The notes under the pieces: generated by a model
Seen by the model: only the letters and a program-made list of their open reading frames with translations
What the model was told of the DNA's origin: nothing
Databases searched by the model: none
Program-made: the position numbers and the translations under genes
Shown here: piece by piece, positions 16,701 to 24,539 of the stretch
How the letters are laid out: the number at the start of each line of letters is the position of its first letter
How positions within the stretch are numbered: the stretch's first letter is position 1
DNA from: Lachnospiraceae bacterium
GTDB lineage: Bacteria; Bacillota; Clostridia; Lachnospirales; Lachnospiraceae
Reading direction: 5' to 3'
DNA: 43,276 bases
Assembly (NCBI GenBank): GCA_021199475.1
Contig: JAJQHZ010000161.1
Coordinates: 1 to 43,276, forward strand

Positions 16701-18843
16701 CGTCCGGAAGGAAGGACGCGTTGTGCTGCGCATACTGCCACTCAAAGTCCTCACCGTCAGAAACATCCGCAGCTGCATCTTCCTCGCCGCCGGAAACGTC
16801 CGCAGCTGCATCTTCCCCGCCGCCGGAAACGTCCGCAGCTGCATCTTCCTGGGCTTCTGCTTCTGCGTCTGCCTCCTCGTCCGCCTCCGCTTCTGTATCC
16901 TCCTGCTCATCCGCACTCACTTCATCCTCTGCAGCCGTGACCGGCGTGAAAAACAGGTCCTCCGATACGCTCGTAAAGCCGCTCGGGTCGCCCAGAATCC
17001 AGATCAGCTCCTTCTCCGTCTTGTTAATCGCAAGCACGGCGTCCAGATTCCGGCAGGAAAGGAGGATCGTGTCGGTTTCCTCATCATAATCAATTGCGTT
17101 GTTATGGCACCAGTCCCTCTCTGACGCGTTAAGAGAACCTCCGTCTCCCTGTTCGATCAGGTCCGAAACATTCAGCTCATAGACCACCTCGCCCGTCTCG
17201 CGGTCGATCTCCACGATCCGGTCTTCCACCGTGGAAAAATCCTCCACGCAGGAGCAGACAAGGAGATTCCCGTTTTCCAGCTCCATAAAGTCATGATGCT
17301 CCCCGCCCGGGATCAGGTAGATGGAATAAAACTTGCCGATCAGATCAAACTCCACAAGTCCGGTGTAATAATAGGTCTCGCAGACCATCTCTGTCGTAGA
17401 CGACATCATCCGGCCGTTGGCCAGACGTTTCATGGAAAACGCAGAAATGTAGTCTTCATCCATAAACCAGCGGACATCACCCGCATTATCAAGGGCAACA
17501 ACACCGCAGTCTCCGTCCATTACAGTCTGGATACATGCAAATGTCAGCTCATTCTCTGAAAAGGCATCGCACCCGGCGAACGCATCCGCATCGTAAACGG
17601 TCACCTCCGCCTCCGTCAGGGACCCTTCCAGCGCCTCGGTCGTAATCTCCAGCGTCGTGCTCGTGCCGTCATCCAGTGTCAGCACGACCTCCGTCGTCTC
17701 TCCGGCATAAAGTCCGTAGATTGGCAGGATATGTGTGGTATCCGCCTCAAAAGAAGCCGTGATATTGTTCGCATCATCTTTGCCGCAGACCACAACCTCC
17801 ACGCCAGTCTCCTCCGCCGTCGTGAAAATCACCATCGCCGTCAGAGGCGAATTCTTATAAGGATTTACCACAACAAACGGATCCTCAAACGAATAGCCGC
17901 TCTGTGCCTCCGCATAGAGCGCCTCGTCAATCGCGCTCTGCTCTTCGAGGTAATCCTCATAGTCAATCTCCGTCCAGGTCTCTTCAGTCTCAGCTTCTGT
18001 CTCAGTCTCCGTCTCAGATTCCGTCTCAATTTCTGTTTCAGCCTCCGAAGCAGCTTCCGTTTCGGTCTCCGACGCCGTTTCCGTTTCGGTCGCCGCCCCG
18101 GCTTCCGTTGCTGTGGTCTCGCTCTCTACCGCTGCGGTCTCATTCTCTGCCGCAGCAATCTCGTTTTCTGCCGCTGCAGTCTCACTCTCTGCCGCCGCGG
18201 TCTCACTCTCTGCCGCCGCAATCTCGCTCTCCGGCGCCGCGGTCTCACTCTCTGTCGTTCCGGTCTCACTCTCTGTCGTCCCAGTCTCCGCTTCCGATTC
18301 ATTTGCTTCGAATTCCACCGGAATCACGAGCTCCTCCTCCGCAAATGAGCACACGAATTCCAGGTCTTCTGCCTCTTCCGGAATTCCAAAACAGATCCAC
18401 CCTTCATAACTGCCAAAGTTCAGATTTGTTCCGGGCAGACGGGACATTCCAAAATCCGCCAGAAAACTGTCCTCAATCCGCGAGTAGCTATTGCCCTCTC
18501 CATCCGTCAGACTCACATTCTCCCAGTCAATCTCCTCCGTACTGTCAACCTTGACAAAGGACAGCTTCAGCAGACAATACTCATATCCTTCCTCCGCGCT
18601 CTGCTCGATGTCCGTCGTTTCAACACTCGTATATCCCAGCGATACGCTCACCGTATTCAAAGACGCCGCCCGGTCCTCGTCCTCCAGACTAATCTGCCAT
18701 CCGGCCGCCTCGTAGACGACTGCTTCCTCCGCGTCTTCCGACGCGAGCACACTGCCCGCAGGAGAGAGCACACTTGCGCCTCCCCACAAAAGCACTGCTC
18801 CCATAGCAAACGCAGCCGCAAATCTGTTCTTCCATGAATCCAT
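13756..18843 (-). CDS. Secreted protein with two tandem arylsulfotransferase (ASST) modules
   Basis: A 1695-residue exported protein. ASSTs move sulfate from one phenol to another without PAPS, through a sulfo-histidine. A signal peptide is present (about 1-35, ending VLAS). An E/T/S/A-rich spacer covers about 180-290. Module 1 (about 320-760) has the ASST N-domain (FEDPFVVVNPYKNSPLTAMV) and all catalytic landmarks: GGEHHDF (His516-517), DWCHNN (His580), SCRNL (Arg598) and QHNASFLPDG (His707, equivalent to the sulfated histidine). Module 2 (about 1115-1580) repeats every one: NNPLVIQNPYQNTPLTAVV, VHHDI, DWCHTN, SCRNL and YQQHAAY. A beta-rich C-terminal domain follows. The ATG at 18843 has an AAAGGAG site. 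Known ASSTs have one module of about 550-600 residues. No anchor motif or dedicated disulfide-forming protein is visible. Confidence 0.93.
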   Translation of the reverse strand: MDSWKNRFAAAFAMGAVLLWGGASVLSPAGSVLASEDAEEAVVYEAAGWQISLEDEDRAASLNTVSVSLGYTSVETTDIEQSAEEGYEYCLLKLSFVKVDSTEEIDWENVSLTDGEGNSYSRIEDSFLADFGMSRLPGTNLNFGSYEGWICFGIPEEAEDLEFVCSFAEEELVIPVEFEANESEAETGTTESETGTTESETAAPESEIAAAESETAAAESETAAAENEIAAAENETAAVESETTATEAGAATETETASETETEAASEAETEIETESETETETEAETEETWTEIDYEDYLEEQSAIDEALYAEAQSGYSFEDPFVVVNPYKNSPLTAMVIFTTAEETGVEVVVCGKDDANNITASFEADTTHILPIYGLYAGETTEVVLTLDDGTSTTLEITTEALEGSLTEAEVTVYDADAFAGCDAFSENELTFACIQTVMDGDCGVVALDNAGDVRWFMDEDYISAFSMKRLANGRMMSSTTEMVCETYYYTGLVEFDLIGKFYSIYLIPGGEHHDFMELENGNLLVCSCVEDFSTVEDRIVEIDRETGEVVYELNVSDLIEQGDGGSLNASERDWCHNNAIDYDEETDTILLSCRNLDAVLAINKTEKELIWILGDPSGFTSVSEDLFFTPVTAAEDEVSADEQEDTEAEADEEADAEAEAQEDAAADVSGGGEDAAADVSGGEEDAAADVSDGEDFEWQYAQHNASFLPDGDILLFDNGKQRTKVGAEDEATSGDDVYSRAVRYHIDTETMTIEQVWSYGEERGASWYSSYISGAEYLDEDTYWITSGSNSYNEELASYDLTVPQANQGNKCTYIDLIIGDELVYEMTIPSSTYRSIRASLYTEETTYSLTEEAHWYGSLGSVAQEDIEELTVNVDGEAVPLESLLADVDSQTVENVEESETDEAGVDEAGIDEAGADENGEDANITSVLSAVSETAAFSITELLEKPDRLVISGSWPETGEDASLVLVSESGDVCRFSIAASTTSTVEGEVNFSLWITADSVEAGHRYYLYLYNNGTLYRTGNYWNVYVDTRESVEDEGAQYVLYDVDGQSYTVLSADALSSAAGIETDLETELTAPEQTQAISDAIVAEVETNGYTFNNPLVIQNPYQNTPLTAVVAFETDEACEVRVTVKGKSSAQEDQESQEGTDSEEASDAQDITDTIDADTLHIVPVLGLYAGYDNEVVLELLDSDGNVTDTRSITITTEALPSALQGEVETGTYTTESAMDLMLVSGLSAPYAYAFDETGEIRWYCTIEWEYYGLFMLENGHFLMEAENVLYPNASMPNSPEFWEMDYLGRVYNVYYFPEGVHHDIKEMTPDGNFLVLTNSNDGYEQNMIQEIDRETGEVVKSLNLNELFEGLSYIDRDDWCHTNTVSYDEATDSILISCRNLHSVIRIDWSTDEILWILADPTMWEGTGYEDKVLTATEDIQWHYQQHAAYALEEDLDGNPLTVEIMLFDNHYSAYRSVSTYDYTGSSYVKIYSVDAEAMTVTQLKNYETAYSVITSNAFYDSEENRVFSVNAYLSSSLNTTNRGQIYEIEYESGEILNTWKITHRFYRGYAISLSMNDCAGAYTLSENSIKGTLRAPVEVDSEDVVTITENETLSAETLSFTLRGGVLYMENSDHMFTQVIFNGTEHTYVYDITDIDSQSSDVDSYRYEIPIPLTTLEADTYTIQVMYDDELYNIEGSFTCE

Positions 18844-18944
18844 TAAAAACTGTCTCCTTTCAAAAAATATTGATTCTATCTTTTCCAAAATCTTTTCTGC
18901 TTCTTCCGGCGCTCGCATCTACCGCTGATATTTCAGAAATTTCA

Positions 18945-19013
18945 TGTCCATATTCGCGAGCGAATATGGACGAAGGCCGCGCCAATCGCTAAGCGATTCT
19001 CCATTGCGCGGCT
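18945..19013 (+). repeat. Interspersed repeat A, copy 1
   Basis: A dyad around TATTCGCGAGCGAATA is followed by a 49-base core (18965-19013) that starts TATGGACGAAGGCCGCGCC and contains a second dyad. The core recurs in opposite orientation at 33531-33579 with about four mismatches. The element lies in the divergent gap between the arylsulfotransferase and endoglucanase genes. The remainder of 18844-19345 holds repeat B, the endoglucanase promoter and a leader hairpin; no further gene is seen. Confidence 0.8.
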
Positions 19014-19050
19014 TCCATTGTGCCATGATAGAGTACCGTTTTCAGGCTAT

Positions 19051-19098
19051 GAACCACCCATCGAAAGCTAATAAGACAGCAGACGACCAGTTTCGATG
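19051..19098 (+). repeat. Interspersed repeat B, copy 1
   Basis: A block of about 48 bases starts with ACCACCCATCGAAAGC and is matched at 30711-30759 in the same orientation, with short mismatches spread through it. It directly follows repeat A here, but stands alone at the other site. Confidence 0.7.
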
Positions 19099-19207
19099 CC
19101 GGCATAGATCCATCGCTGTTTTTACCAGCCACAACAATCTTGCATAATCGGATAAACACAGTATAACAGGTCTTAGAAAAAAAGAAAATCAAAATGCGAA
19201 AAAATCC

Positions 19208-19236
19208 GTGACAATATCGTTTGGCCTTGCTAAAAT
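19208..19236 (+). promoter_or_regulatory. Promoter of the endoglucanase gene
   Basis: Plus strand: -35 GTGACA (19208-19213), 17-base spacer, -10 TAAAAT (19231-19236). A second, weaker candidate lies upstream: TTGCAT (19140-19145), 16 bases, TATAAC (19162-19167). Confidence 0.55.
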
Positions 19237-19245
19237 AATCCCATC

Positions 19246-19274
19246 CCCGCCTGGCGTTCCGATGCAAAGGCGGG
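19246..19274 (+). promoter_or_regulatory. Leader hairpin of the endoglucanase transcript
   Basis: CCCGCCT (19246-19252) pairs exactly with AGGCGGG (19268-19274). It would lie at the very 5' end of the transcript from the promoter at 19208-19236. No T-run follows, so a stabilising or regulatory stem is likelier than a terminator. Confidence 0.45.
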
Positions 19275-19345
19275 CGGTTTCGATTATTATGGGAGAAAAA
19301 TTCCCTGACCCCCACACCCGGTTTTTATGAAAGAAAGGAGTTCTT

Positions 19346-20320
19346 ATGGCTCAGACGATCTCATCTTTACCAGCAGGAGGCGAATCCTCTTCCGCAACCG
19401 CCGCTCCCTCCATCTGCGGTGCACTGCAGGTCATCGGCACACAGCTCTCGGATAAAAATGGCAATGCAGTACTGCTAAATGGCATCAGTACGCTTGGCCT
19501 TTGCTGGTACCCGGAATATATCAATAAAGACTGCTTTTCCCAATTTAAAAAAGAGTGGAACCTGAATCTGATCCGTCTGGCGATGTATACGGCGGAACCG
19601 GGCGGCTACTGCACGGACGGCGATCCGGAAGCCCTGAAAACGCTGATCAAAAACGGCGTGAGCTACGCCACAGATCTGGATATGTATGTGATCATCGACT
19701 GGCATATTCTCTCCGACGGCAACCCGAACACCTATATTGAAGAAGCGAAGGCCTTTTTTGAAGAAATGTCTTCCGAATTTGCCGGAAATAATAATGTACT
19801 GTATGAAATCTGCAACGAGCCAAACGGCAATACCACCTGGGCGGACATCAAGTCCTATGCAGCGGAAATCCTTCCCGTCATCCGCAGGAACGATCCGGAT
19901 GCAGTGATTCTGGTCGGTACGCCGAACTGGTCCCAGTATGTCGACCAGGCCGCAGCCGACCCCATCACTGGGTATGACAATCTCATGTATACCCTGCACT
20001 TTTATGCGGCTACGCACAAAGAACCCCTGAGAGAGACTCTGGTCTCAGCTGTCGAAGCGGGGCTTCCGGTTTTTGTATCCGAATACGGCATCTGCGACGC
20101 CAGCGGAAACGGCATGCTTGACTATGACCAGGCCAATCAATGGATGGAGCTGCTTGACCGCTGCCAGATCAGCCGCGCCATGTGGAATCTCTCCAACCGG
20201 GATGAGAGCTCTGCCATCCTCAAAAGCAGCTGCACAAAGATCAGCGATTTTACCGAGGAGGATCTCAACGACTCCGGCAAATGGCTGTATGAGCGAAACG
20301 ACCGATTTTTAGCACAATAA
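19346..20320 (+). CDS. Glycoside hydrolase family 5 endoglucanase without a signal peptide
   Basis: A 324-residue GH5 (GH5_2-like) catalytic domain, expected to cut beta-1,4-glucan internally. Catalytic residues are intact: acid/base Glu158 in YEICNEPNG, nucleophile Glu246 in VFVSEYGIC, with His120 (IIDWH), His218 (LHFYA) and Trp280 (AMWNLSN). The N-terminus MAQTISSLPAGGESSSATA has no hydrophobic segment, and an in-frame TGA lies 18 bases before the ATG, so no longer start can supply a leader. The AAGGAG site with seven-base spacing is strong. It is the only clear plus-strand gene in the window and ends 27 bases from the converging exporter ATPase gene. There is no carbohydrate-binding module. 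It may act inside the cell or leave by another route. Confidence 0.95.
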   Translation: MAQTISSLPAGGESSSATAAPSICGALQVIGTQLSDKNGNAVLLNGISTLGLCWYPEYINKDCFSQFKKEWNLNLIRLAMYTAEPGGYCTDGDPEALKTLIKNGVSYATDLDMYVIIDWHILSDGNPNTYIEEAKAFFEEMSSEFAGNNNVLYEICNEPNGNTTWADIKSYAAEILPVIRRNDPDAVILVGTPNWSQYVDQAAADPITGYDNLMYTLHFYAATHKEPLRETLVSAVEAGLPVFVSEYGICDASGNGMLDYDQANQWMELLDRCQISRAMWNLSNRDESSAILKSSCTKISDFTEEDLNDSGKWLYERNDRFLAQ

Positions 20321-20347
20321 TCGCACGGACAGAAGTCAACACCGTCT

Positions 20348-21019
20348 TCATTCATGCAGCTCCCCATCCACGATGCGCACGATTCGCTTCGCGTTTTCGG
20401 CAACGCCGAGGTCATGCGTAATCATGACAATCGTATTTCCCATCTCGTTCAGGCGGCGAAACAGCTTCAGTACTTCTTTTCCGCTGGCCTGATCGAGCGC
20501 TCCGGTCGGCTCATCCGCCAGCAGAATCGCCGGCTCGCCGACCAGGGCGCGGGCAATCGCGACACGCTGCTGCTGCCCGCCGGAAAGCTCGCGGGGCTTA
20601 TGATGGACGCGCTCCTCCAACCCCAACATTTTGATGATATCCTCGCTCTCCTCCTCCGCCTCATCCAGCGTCATGCCGCGCATCAAAAGCGGCATCACGA
20701 TATTCTGCACTACATTATAGGTCGGTATCAGATGATATTTTTGAAAAATAAACCCGATCTTTTCATTGCGAATCTGCGTCAGCTGCTTTTCCTTTGCATT
20801 ATGCACCTCAATCCCATCCAGAACATAGGTGCCGCCATCCGCATGATCCATACAGCCGATAATGTTCATCAACGTACTTTTTCCGGAACCGGACGGGCCG
20901 AGAATTGCCAGAAACTGCCCTTCCTCCACATCCAGGGAAACATTCTTCAGCGCATGGAGCTGCGAATTCCCAATCGAATAATATTTTTCAATGCCGCGCA
21001 TTTCAATGATATGACTCAT
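20348..21019 (-). CDS. ABC transporter ATPase, MacB/LolD type
   Basis: A 223-residue ATPase with all motifs: Walker [10 protein letters not shown] (41-49), Q-loop FQKYHL, signature LSGGQQQR (145-152), Walker [13 protein letters not shown] (165-176), and the switch histidine in MITHD. The family powers FtsX/MacB-type permeases that push substrates or lipoproteins out from the membrane surface instead of carrying them across. It is the last gene of the exporter run and follows the lipoprotein gene after a 125-base gap with no visible terminator. The permease is 1.6 kb upstream in the same direction, so the lipoprotein gene is embedded between the two transporter halves. Confidence 0.96.
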   Translation of the reverse strand: MSHIIEMRGIEKYYSIGNSQLHALKNVSLDVEEGQFLAILGPSGSGKSTLMNIIGCMDHADGGTYVLDGIEVHNAKEKQLTQIRNEKIGFIFQKYHLIPTYNVVQNIVMPLLMRGMTLDEAEEESEDIIKMLGLEERVHHKPRELSGGQQQRVAIARALVGEPAILLADEPTGALDQASGKEVLKLFRRLNEMGNTIVMITHDLGVAENAKRIVRIVDGELHE

Positions 21020-21144
21020 ACTTTTGCCTCGCTGTTATTCTTCTTTCCTTCGGCATTCCTCACCGCTGTGACTGCATCCGCCAATTTTTCTTCGCGAATT
21101 CAGAAGGGCAAAACCCGCTGCAACGATTTCTGAGCGCTTTCCAT

Positions 21145-22503
21145 TCACTCTGCCCCAATCAGCCACATCGCCGTAATGACTTCATTGCCGTCCTCGTCCG
21201 TCTCAAACAGCACCTCCAGCTCGTCGCCTGCCTCAAGAATGGAAAATGTCTTTTCTTTTCCTGTAGAAGTGTACACGACCACGCCGACCGGAAGGTACAC
21301 GGTCGTCGTCTCCTGCGTACTTCCGCTGACCAGCTCCGTCAGATCCGTATCGCCGCTCATCACGTCTGCAATATCGCTCATATCGATGCCGCCGCTGCTA
21401 AACGCTTCCGCCACATCGCTCATGTCGACCTCACCGCTGCTAAATGCTTCCGCCATATCACTCATATCAGAATCGCCCATCTGGCCGCCTCCGCGCATAC
21501 CGCCATTGCCTCTGTCCGAGCGCTCACCCGTTGAAGAATCCGCATCCGCAGAGATTTCTTCTGATTCATCTGCTTCCGTCTGCGCTGCATCTGCGTCCGT
21601 TCCTGTCTCGATCTCATCAGACGTGGATTCGCCGTCCCCATCCTCGGCAACATTCGTCTGAGACGCATCTGTTTCCGTGTCCGCATCGGCCTCTGTTCCT
21701 GCGCCAGCTTCCTCCTCTTCTCCGTCTGAAGAACTGCCGTCATCGTCCGAAGAGTCGTTGGCATCATCCGAGGAGTCGCTCCCCTGCCCCGGCATCGAAC
21801 CCATATCGATATCACTCATGTCAGGCATATTATCCGAATCCATATCGCCCATGGCAGGCATATTATCCGAATCCATATCGCCCATGGCAGGCATATTACC
21901 TGAGTCCATATCACTCATATCCGGCATTTCACCAGCATCATCGGACGCAGCTGCTTCCTCAGACACATCCGAAGCATCAGCCATACCTGTTTCGTCCTCC
22001 GTGGCATCCCCGTTTTCGCTCTCTGCGGAACTCCTGGTTTCGTCTTCTTCTGCGCTCCCGGTTTCGCCTTCTTCTGCGCTCCCGGTTTCGCCTTCTTCTG
22101 CGCTCCCGGTTTCGCCTTCCGCGGCGCTCTCTGTTTCGCCCTCCGCGGCATCCCCGGTTTCACTCTCTGCAGCACTCTCCGTTTCGCCCTCTGCGGCATC
22201 TCCGGTTTCGTCTTCCGCAGCGCTCTCCGTTTCGGATTCCGTTTCCGTCTCTTCTTCGGTCTCTTCTATATATGTGAGCTCATTTCCGGTGATGGAGACA
22301 ACCTGAATGGTCGCTTTGCGCTGCCCTTCGCCAAGCTCTGTCTCTGTCTCATCACTGGAAAGTCCCAGCTTCTCACTTACCGTTCCTGTCACGCTGCTGG
22401 CCACTTCGCCCACGGTTCCTGTCACGCTGTTCACGTTTTCACACCCCGTCAGCGATATCGTCAGCACTGCCGCCAGCCCCAGACTCAGATATTTCTTTTT
22501 CAT
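21145..22503 (-). CDS. Acidic Met/Asp-rich lipoprotein of the exporter cluster
   Basis: A 452-residue predicted lipoprotein with lipobox ISLTGC (Cys21). Residues 83-175 are E/T/S/A/G repeats with a 24-bp DNA period. Residues about 192-240 are Met/Asp-rich (MPAMGDMDSDN in 11-residue repeats). Residues 344-384 hold three DMSD-type repeats (DSDMSDMAEAFSSGEVDMSD). A small C-terminal beta-rich domain (TTVYLPVGVVVYTSTGKEKT to AMWLIGAE) could be the folded part. A shared DMSDMAEAF segment links it to the permease. I recognise no family. It lies between permease and ATPase genes, so it is probably a partner of the exporter; metal binding by the Met/Asp segment is only a guess. Confidence 0.85.
   Translation of the reverse strand: MKKKYLSLGLAAVLTISLTGCENVNSVTGTVGEVASSVTGTVSEKLGLSSDETETELGEGQRKATIQVVSITGNELTYIEETEEETETESETESAAEDETGDAAEGETESAAESETGDAAEGETESAAEGETGSAEEGETGSAEEGETGSAEEDETRSSAESENGDATEDETGMADASDVSEEAAASDDAGEMPDMSDMDSGNMPAMGDMDSDNMPAMGDMDSDNMPDMSDIDMGSMPGQGSDSSDDANDSSDDDGSSSDGEEEEAGAGTEADADTETDASQTNVAEDGDGESTSDEIETGTDADAAQTEADESEEISADADSSTGERSDRGNGGMRGGGQMGDSDMSDMAEAFSSGEVDMSDVAEAFSSGGIDMSDIADVMSGDTDLTELVSGSTQETTTVYLPVGVVVYTSTGKEKTFSILEAGDELEVLFETDEDGNEVITAMWLIGAE
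21822..21920 (-). repeat. 33-bp tandem repeat, three copies, in the lipoprotein gene
   Basis: Copies at 21822-21854, 21855-21887 and 21888-21920; the first two are identical and the third is diverged. They encode the MPAMGDMDSDN-type 11-residue unit. A separate 24-bp repeat (three copies, 22051-22122) encodes GSAEEGET. Confidence 0.92.
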
Positions 22504-22628
22504 AATTCTGCCTCTTTTCTCCCGTGCCGCATATAATCATAGTCCTGTTTATGAGAAGAAAACCTGCTTCTCTGTTCCGCTTCAATGCAATCCTGTCCTG
22601 AATACTTGAACCATCAACCATTTTCTGT

Positions 22629-24539
22629 TTAATCTGAGTTCAGCGCCTCCACCGGTACCAGCTTGGATGCTTTCCATGCCGGATAAAAGCCAAAAATTGT
22701 GCCGGTCAGGATGGAAAACGCCAGTGCCGCTCCCCAGGCTGTCGCATTTGCCTCCACGCGGACGCCGTTGTACTCCACGAGCGGCGTCACCAGAAAGCTC
22801 GCTCCGACGCCAAGGACTCCGCCGATCAGGCTGATGGCGGCTGACTCAAACAGGAACTCAAAAAGAATCGTGCCTCTCGATGCGCCCAGCGATTTCAGAA
22901 TGCCGATTTCGCCCGTCCGCTCCTTGACGGAGACAAACAGGACATTCATGATCCCGATTCCGCCAACGATAAAGACAATGACGGCCATTGCCGAGAGCAG
23001 CACCGTCAGAATCTCATTCGAGGATTCCGCCGCCTCCAGCTTACTGCTTGCATCGGAAAAGGTAAATTCCGCCGTGCTGTAATTTTCTTCCAGTACCGTC
23101 TCCACATCTTCTTTTACCGAGTCAACCAGATCCACGTCGTTGCAGATGACCGTAATGACCGGACTGATATCGGTTCCGGTAATGTATTTGATTCCGGTCT
23201 CATACGGGACAAAAATCGATTCATCCGGAGTAATATTTCCGGATACCGTAGAGGAGGAGGACAGCACGCCGACTACCTCATAGGCACGGTCATCCAGGTA
23301 AAGTGTCTCACCGTAAGCGTCCGCTGCACTTCCGAATAAATCCTTCGCCACCGTGCTGCCAAGCACACAGACCCGCGCCTGGCTGTCGCTCTCATCATCC
23401 GTAATAAACTCGCCCTCTGCCATTGACAGATTGCTGACCGTGTAATAGCTGTAATAAACCCCGGCCACTGTATAAGTCTCTGCCTCGGTCAGATCTCCGC
23501 CTTCGACCGAAGTCCGGGAGGTGTAGGAAATCGTCGCATCGTCAATATCCGTCACAAAGGTCTCAATGTCTTCCACATCGTCAATCGTAAGAATAATATT
23601 TTCCTGATTCAGACGCTCATCCGTCAGATCGCTCTCATCTTCTGTCTCTTCTTCTGCCGCTGCAGCCGCCGCCTCCGTCTCAGCCTCTGACGAACCTTCC
23701 GCATCCTGCCCCGTCATTTCTTCATCGGAGACAGTTGCCTCACCATCCTCACCGGAAGCTCCAGCAGAGTTACCTTCTCCTTCATCAGATGCACCAGCAG
23801 CGTCTCTATCACCTTCACTGGAGCCGTTTGCAGATTTCCCGTCGCTTTCGCCGGACGCATCCGCAGAATTCGCATCGCCAGAGCTGTCCGAAGCGTCTTC
23901 TGCAGCCTCTCCGGAACCATCTTCCGCCGCAACACCGTTATCACCTTCATCAGAAGCTCCCTCCTGCATTCCGCCGGAAAGCATTGATTGCAGATCACTC
24001 ATATCCATATCGCCGCTGGCAAAGGCTTCCGCCATATCGCTCATGTCGCTGTCCGAAAAATTTCCTCTATCCCCTCTGCCGGATGAACTGCTGTCGGAAG
24101 AATCGTCCGAAGAAGCACCGCCGCCCATTGTCATACCGCCGCCTGCCATGGCCATACCGGCATCCATGGAAGCACCGCCGGTCATCCCACTTCCGGAATC
24201 CGACGTACCGTCGCTGCTCCCGCCGCGGCCGCCACCGCCGCCAAGGCTGAACATATTGCTGATATTACTCATAAAAGAGCTGCCAATATCCGAGAAAGAA
24301 AAGCTGCCGCTTCCCCCGGCGGAGGTCTCCTCCCCCTCATAATCATAGGTAATATCAATCGAACCGGCATTCAGGCTGGCGAACTGCTCCGCGACATCCA
24401 TTTTCCCGCCGCGGCCGATTGCAAACACCATCACGATGGTCGCCGCACCAACAATGATTCCGATGGACGTCATGACCGTTTTAAACTTGTTCTGGTTAAT
24501 ATTCAGCCAGACAAGCCGTAACAGCTCTGTTAACCTCAT
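22629..24539 (-). CDS. MacB/FtsX-type ABC transporter permease with a large low-complexity insert
   Basis: A 636-residue permease. The first membrane helix is at about 20-42 (MTSIGIIVGAATIVMVFAIG). The extracytoplasmic MacB_PCD domain has features such as DDVEDIETFV and RVCVLGSTVAKDLFG. Three C-terminal helices form the FtsX part (VKERTGEIGILKSLGASRGT, then the end APVEALNSD-like WKASKLVPVEALNSD). Between about 70 and 308 lies a Gly-, Met-, Ser- and Asp-rich insert, with SMDAGMAMAGGGMTMGGG at 124-141 and DSDMSDMAEAFASGDMDMSD at 163-182; the second segment is nearly the same as one in the neighbouring lipoprotein. Family members without this insert are near 400 residues. The start overlaps the adaptor stop by four bases (ATGA), so translation is probably coupled. 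Confidence 0.95.
   Translation of the reverse strand: MRLTELLRLVWLNINQNKFKTVMTSIGIIVGAATIVMVFAIGRGGKMDVAEQFASLNAGSIDITYDYEGEETSAGGSGSFSFSDIGSSFMSNISNMFSLGGGGGRGGSSDGTSDSGSGMTGGASMDAGMAMAGGGMTMGGGASSDDSSDSSSSGRGDRGNFSDSDMSDMAEAFASGDMDMSDLQSMLSGGMQEGASDEGDNGVAAEDGSGEAAEDASDSSGDANSADASGESDGKSANGSSEGDRDAAGASDEGEGNSAGASGEDGEATVSDEEMTGQDAEGSSEAETEAAAAAAEEETEDESDLTDERLNQENIILTIDDVEDIETFVTDIDDATISYTSRTSVEGGDLTEAETYTVAGVYYSYYTVSNLSMAEGEFITDDESDSQARVCVLGSTVAKDLFGSAADAYGETLYLDDRAYEVVGVLSSSSTVSGNITPDESIFVPYETGIKYITGTDISPVITVICNDVDLVDSVKEDVETVLEENYSTAEFTFSDASSKLEAAESSNEILTVLLSAMAVIVFIVGGIGIMNVLFVSVKERTGEIGILKSLGASRGTILFEFLFESAAISLIGGVLGVGASFLVTPLVEYNGVRVEANATAWGAALAFSILTGTIFGFYPAWKASKLVPVEALNSD

Noticed and set aside
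15679-17124. Plus-strand open frame of 481 codons across the arylsulfotransferase gene
   Set aside because: Antisense to both recognisable domain and low-complexity sequence; no family motif and no start signal.
18989-19315. 108-codon minus-strand frame in the gap before the endoglucanase
   Set aside because: Most of it is built from interspersed repeats A and B, and similar pieces occur at unrelated sites; no ribosome site.
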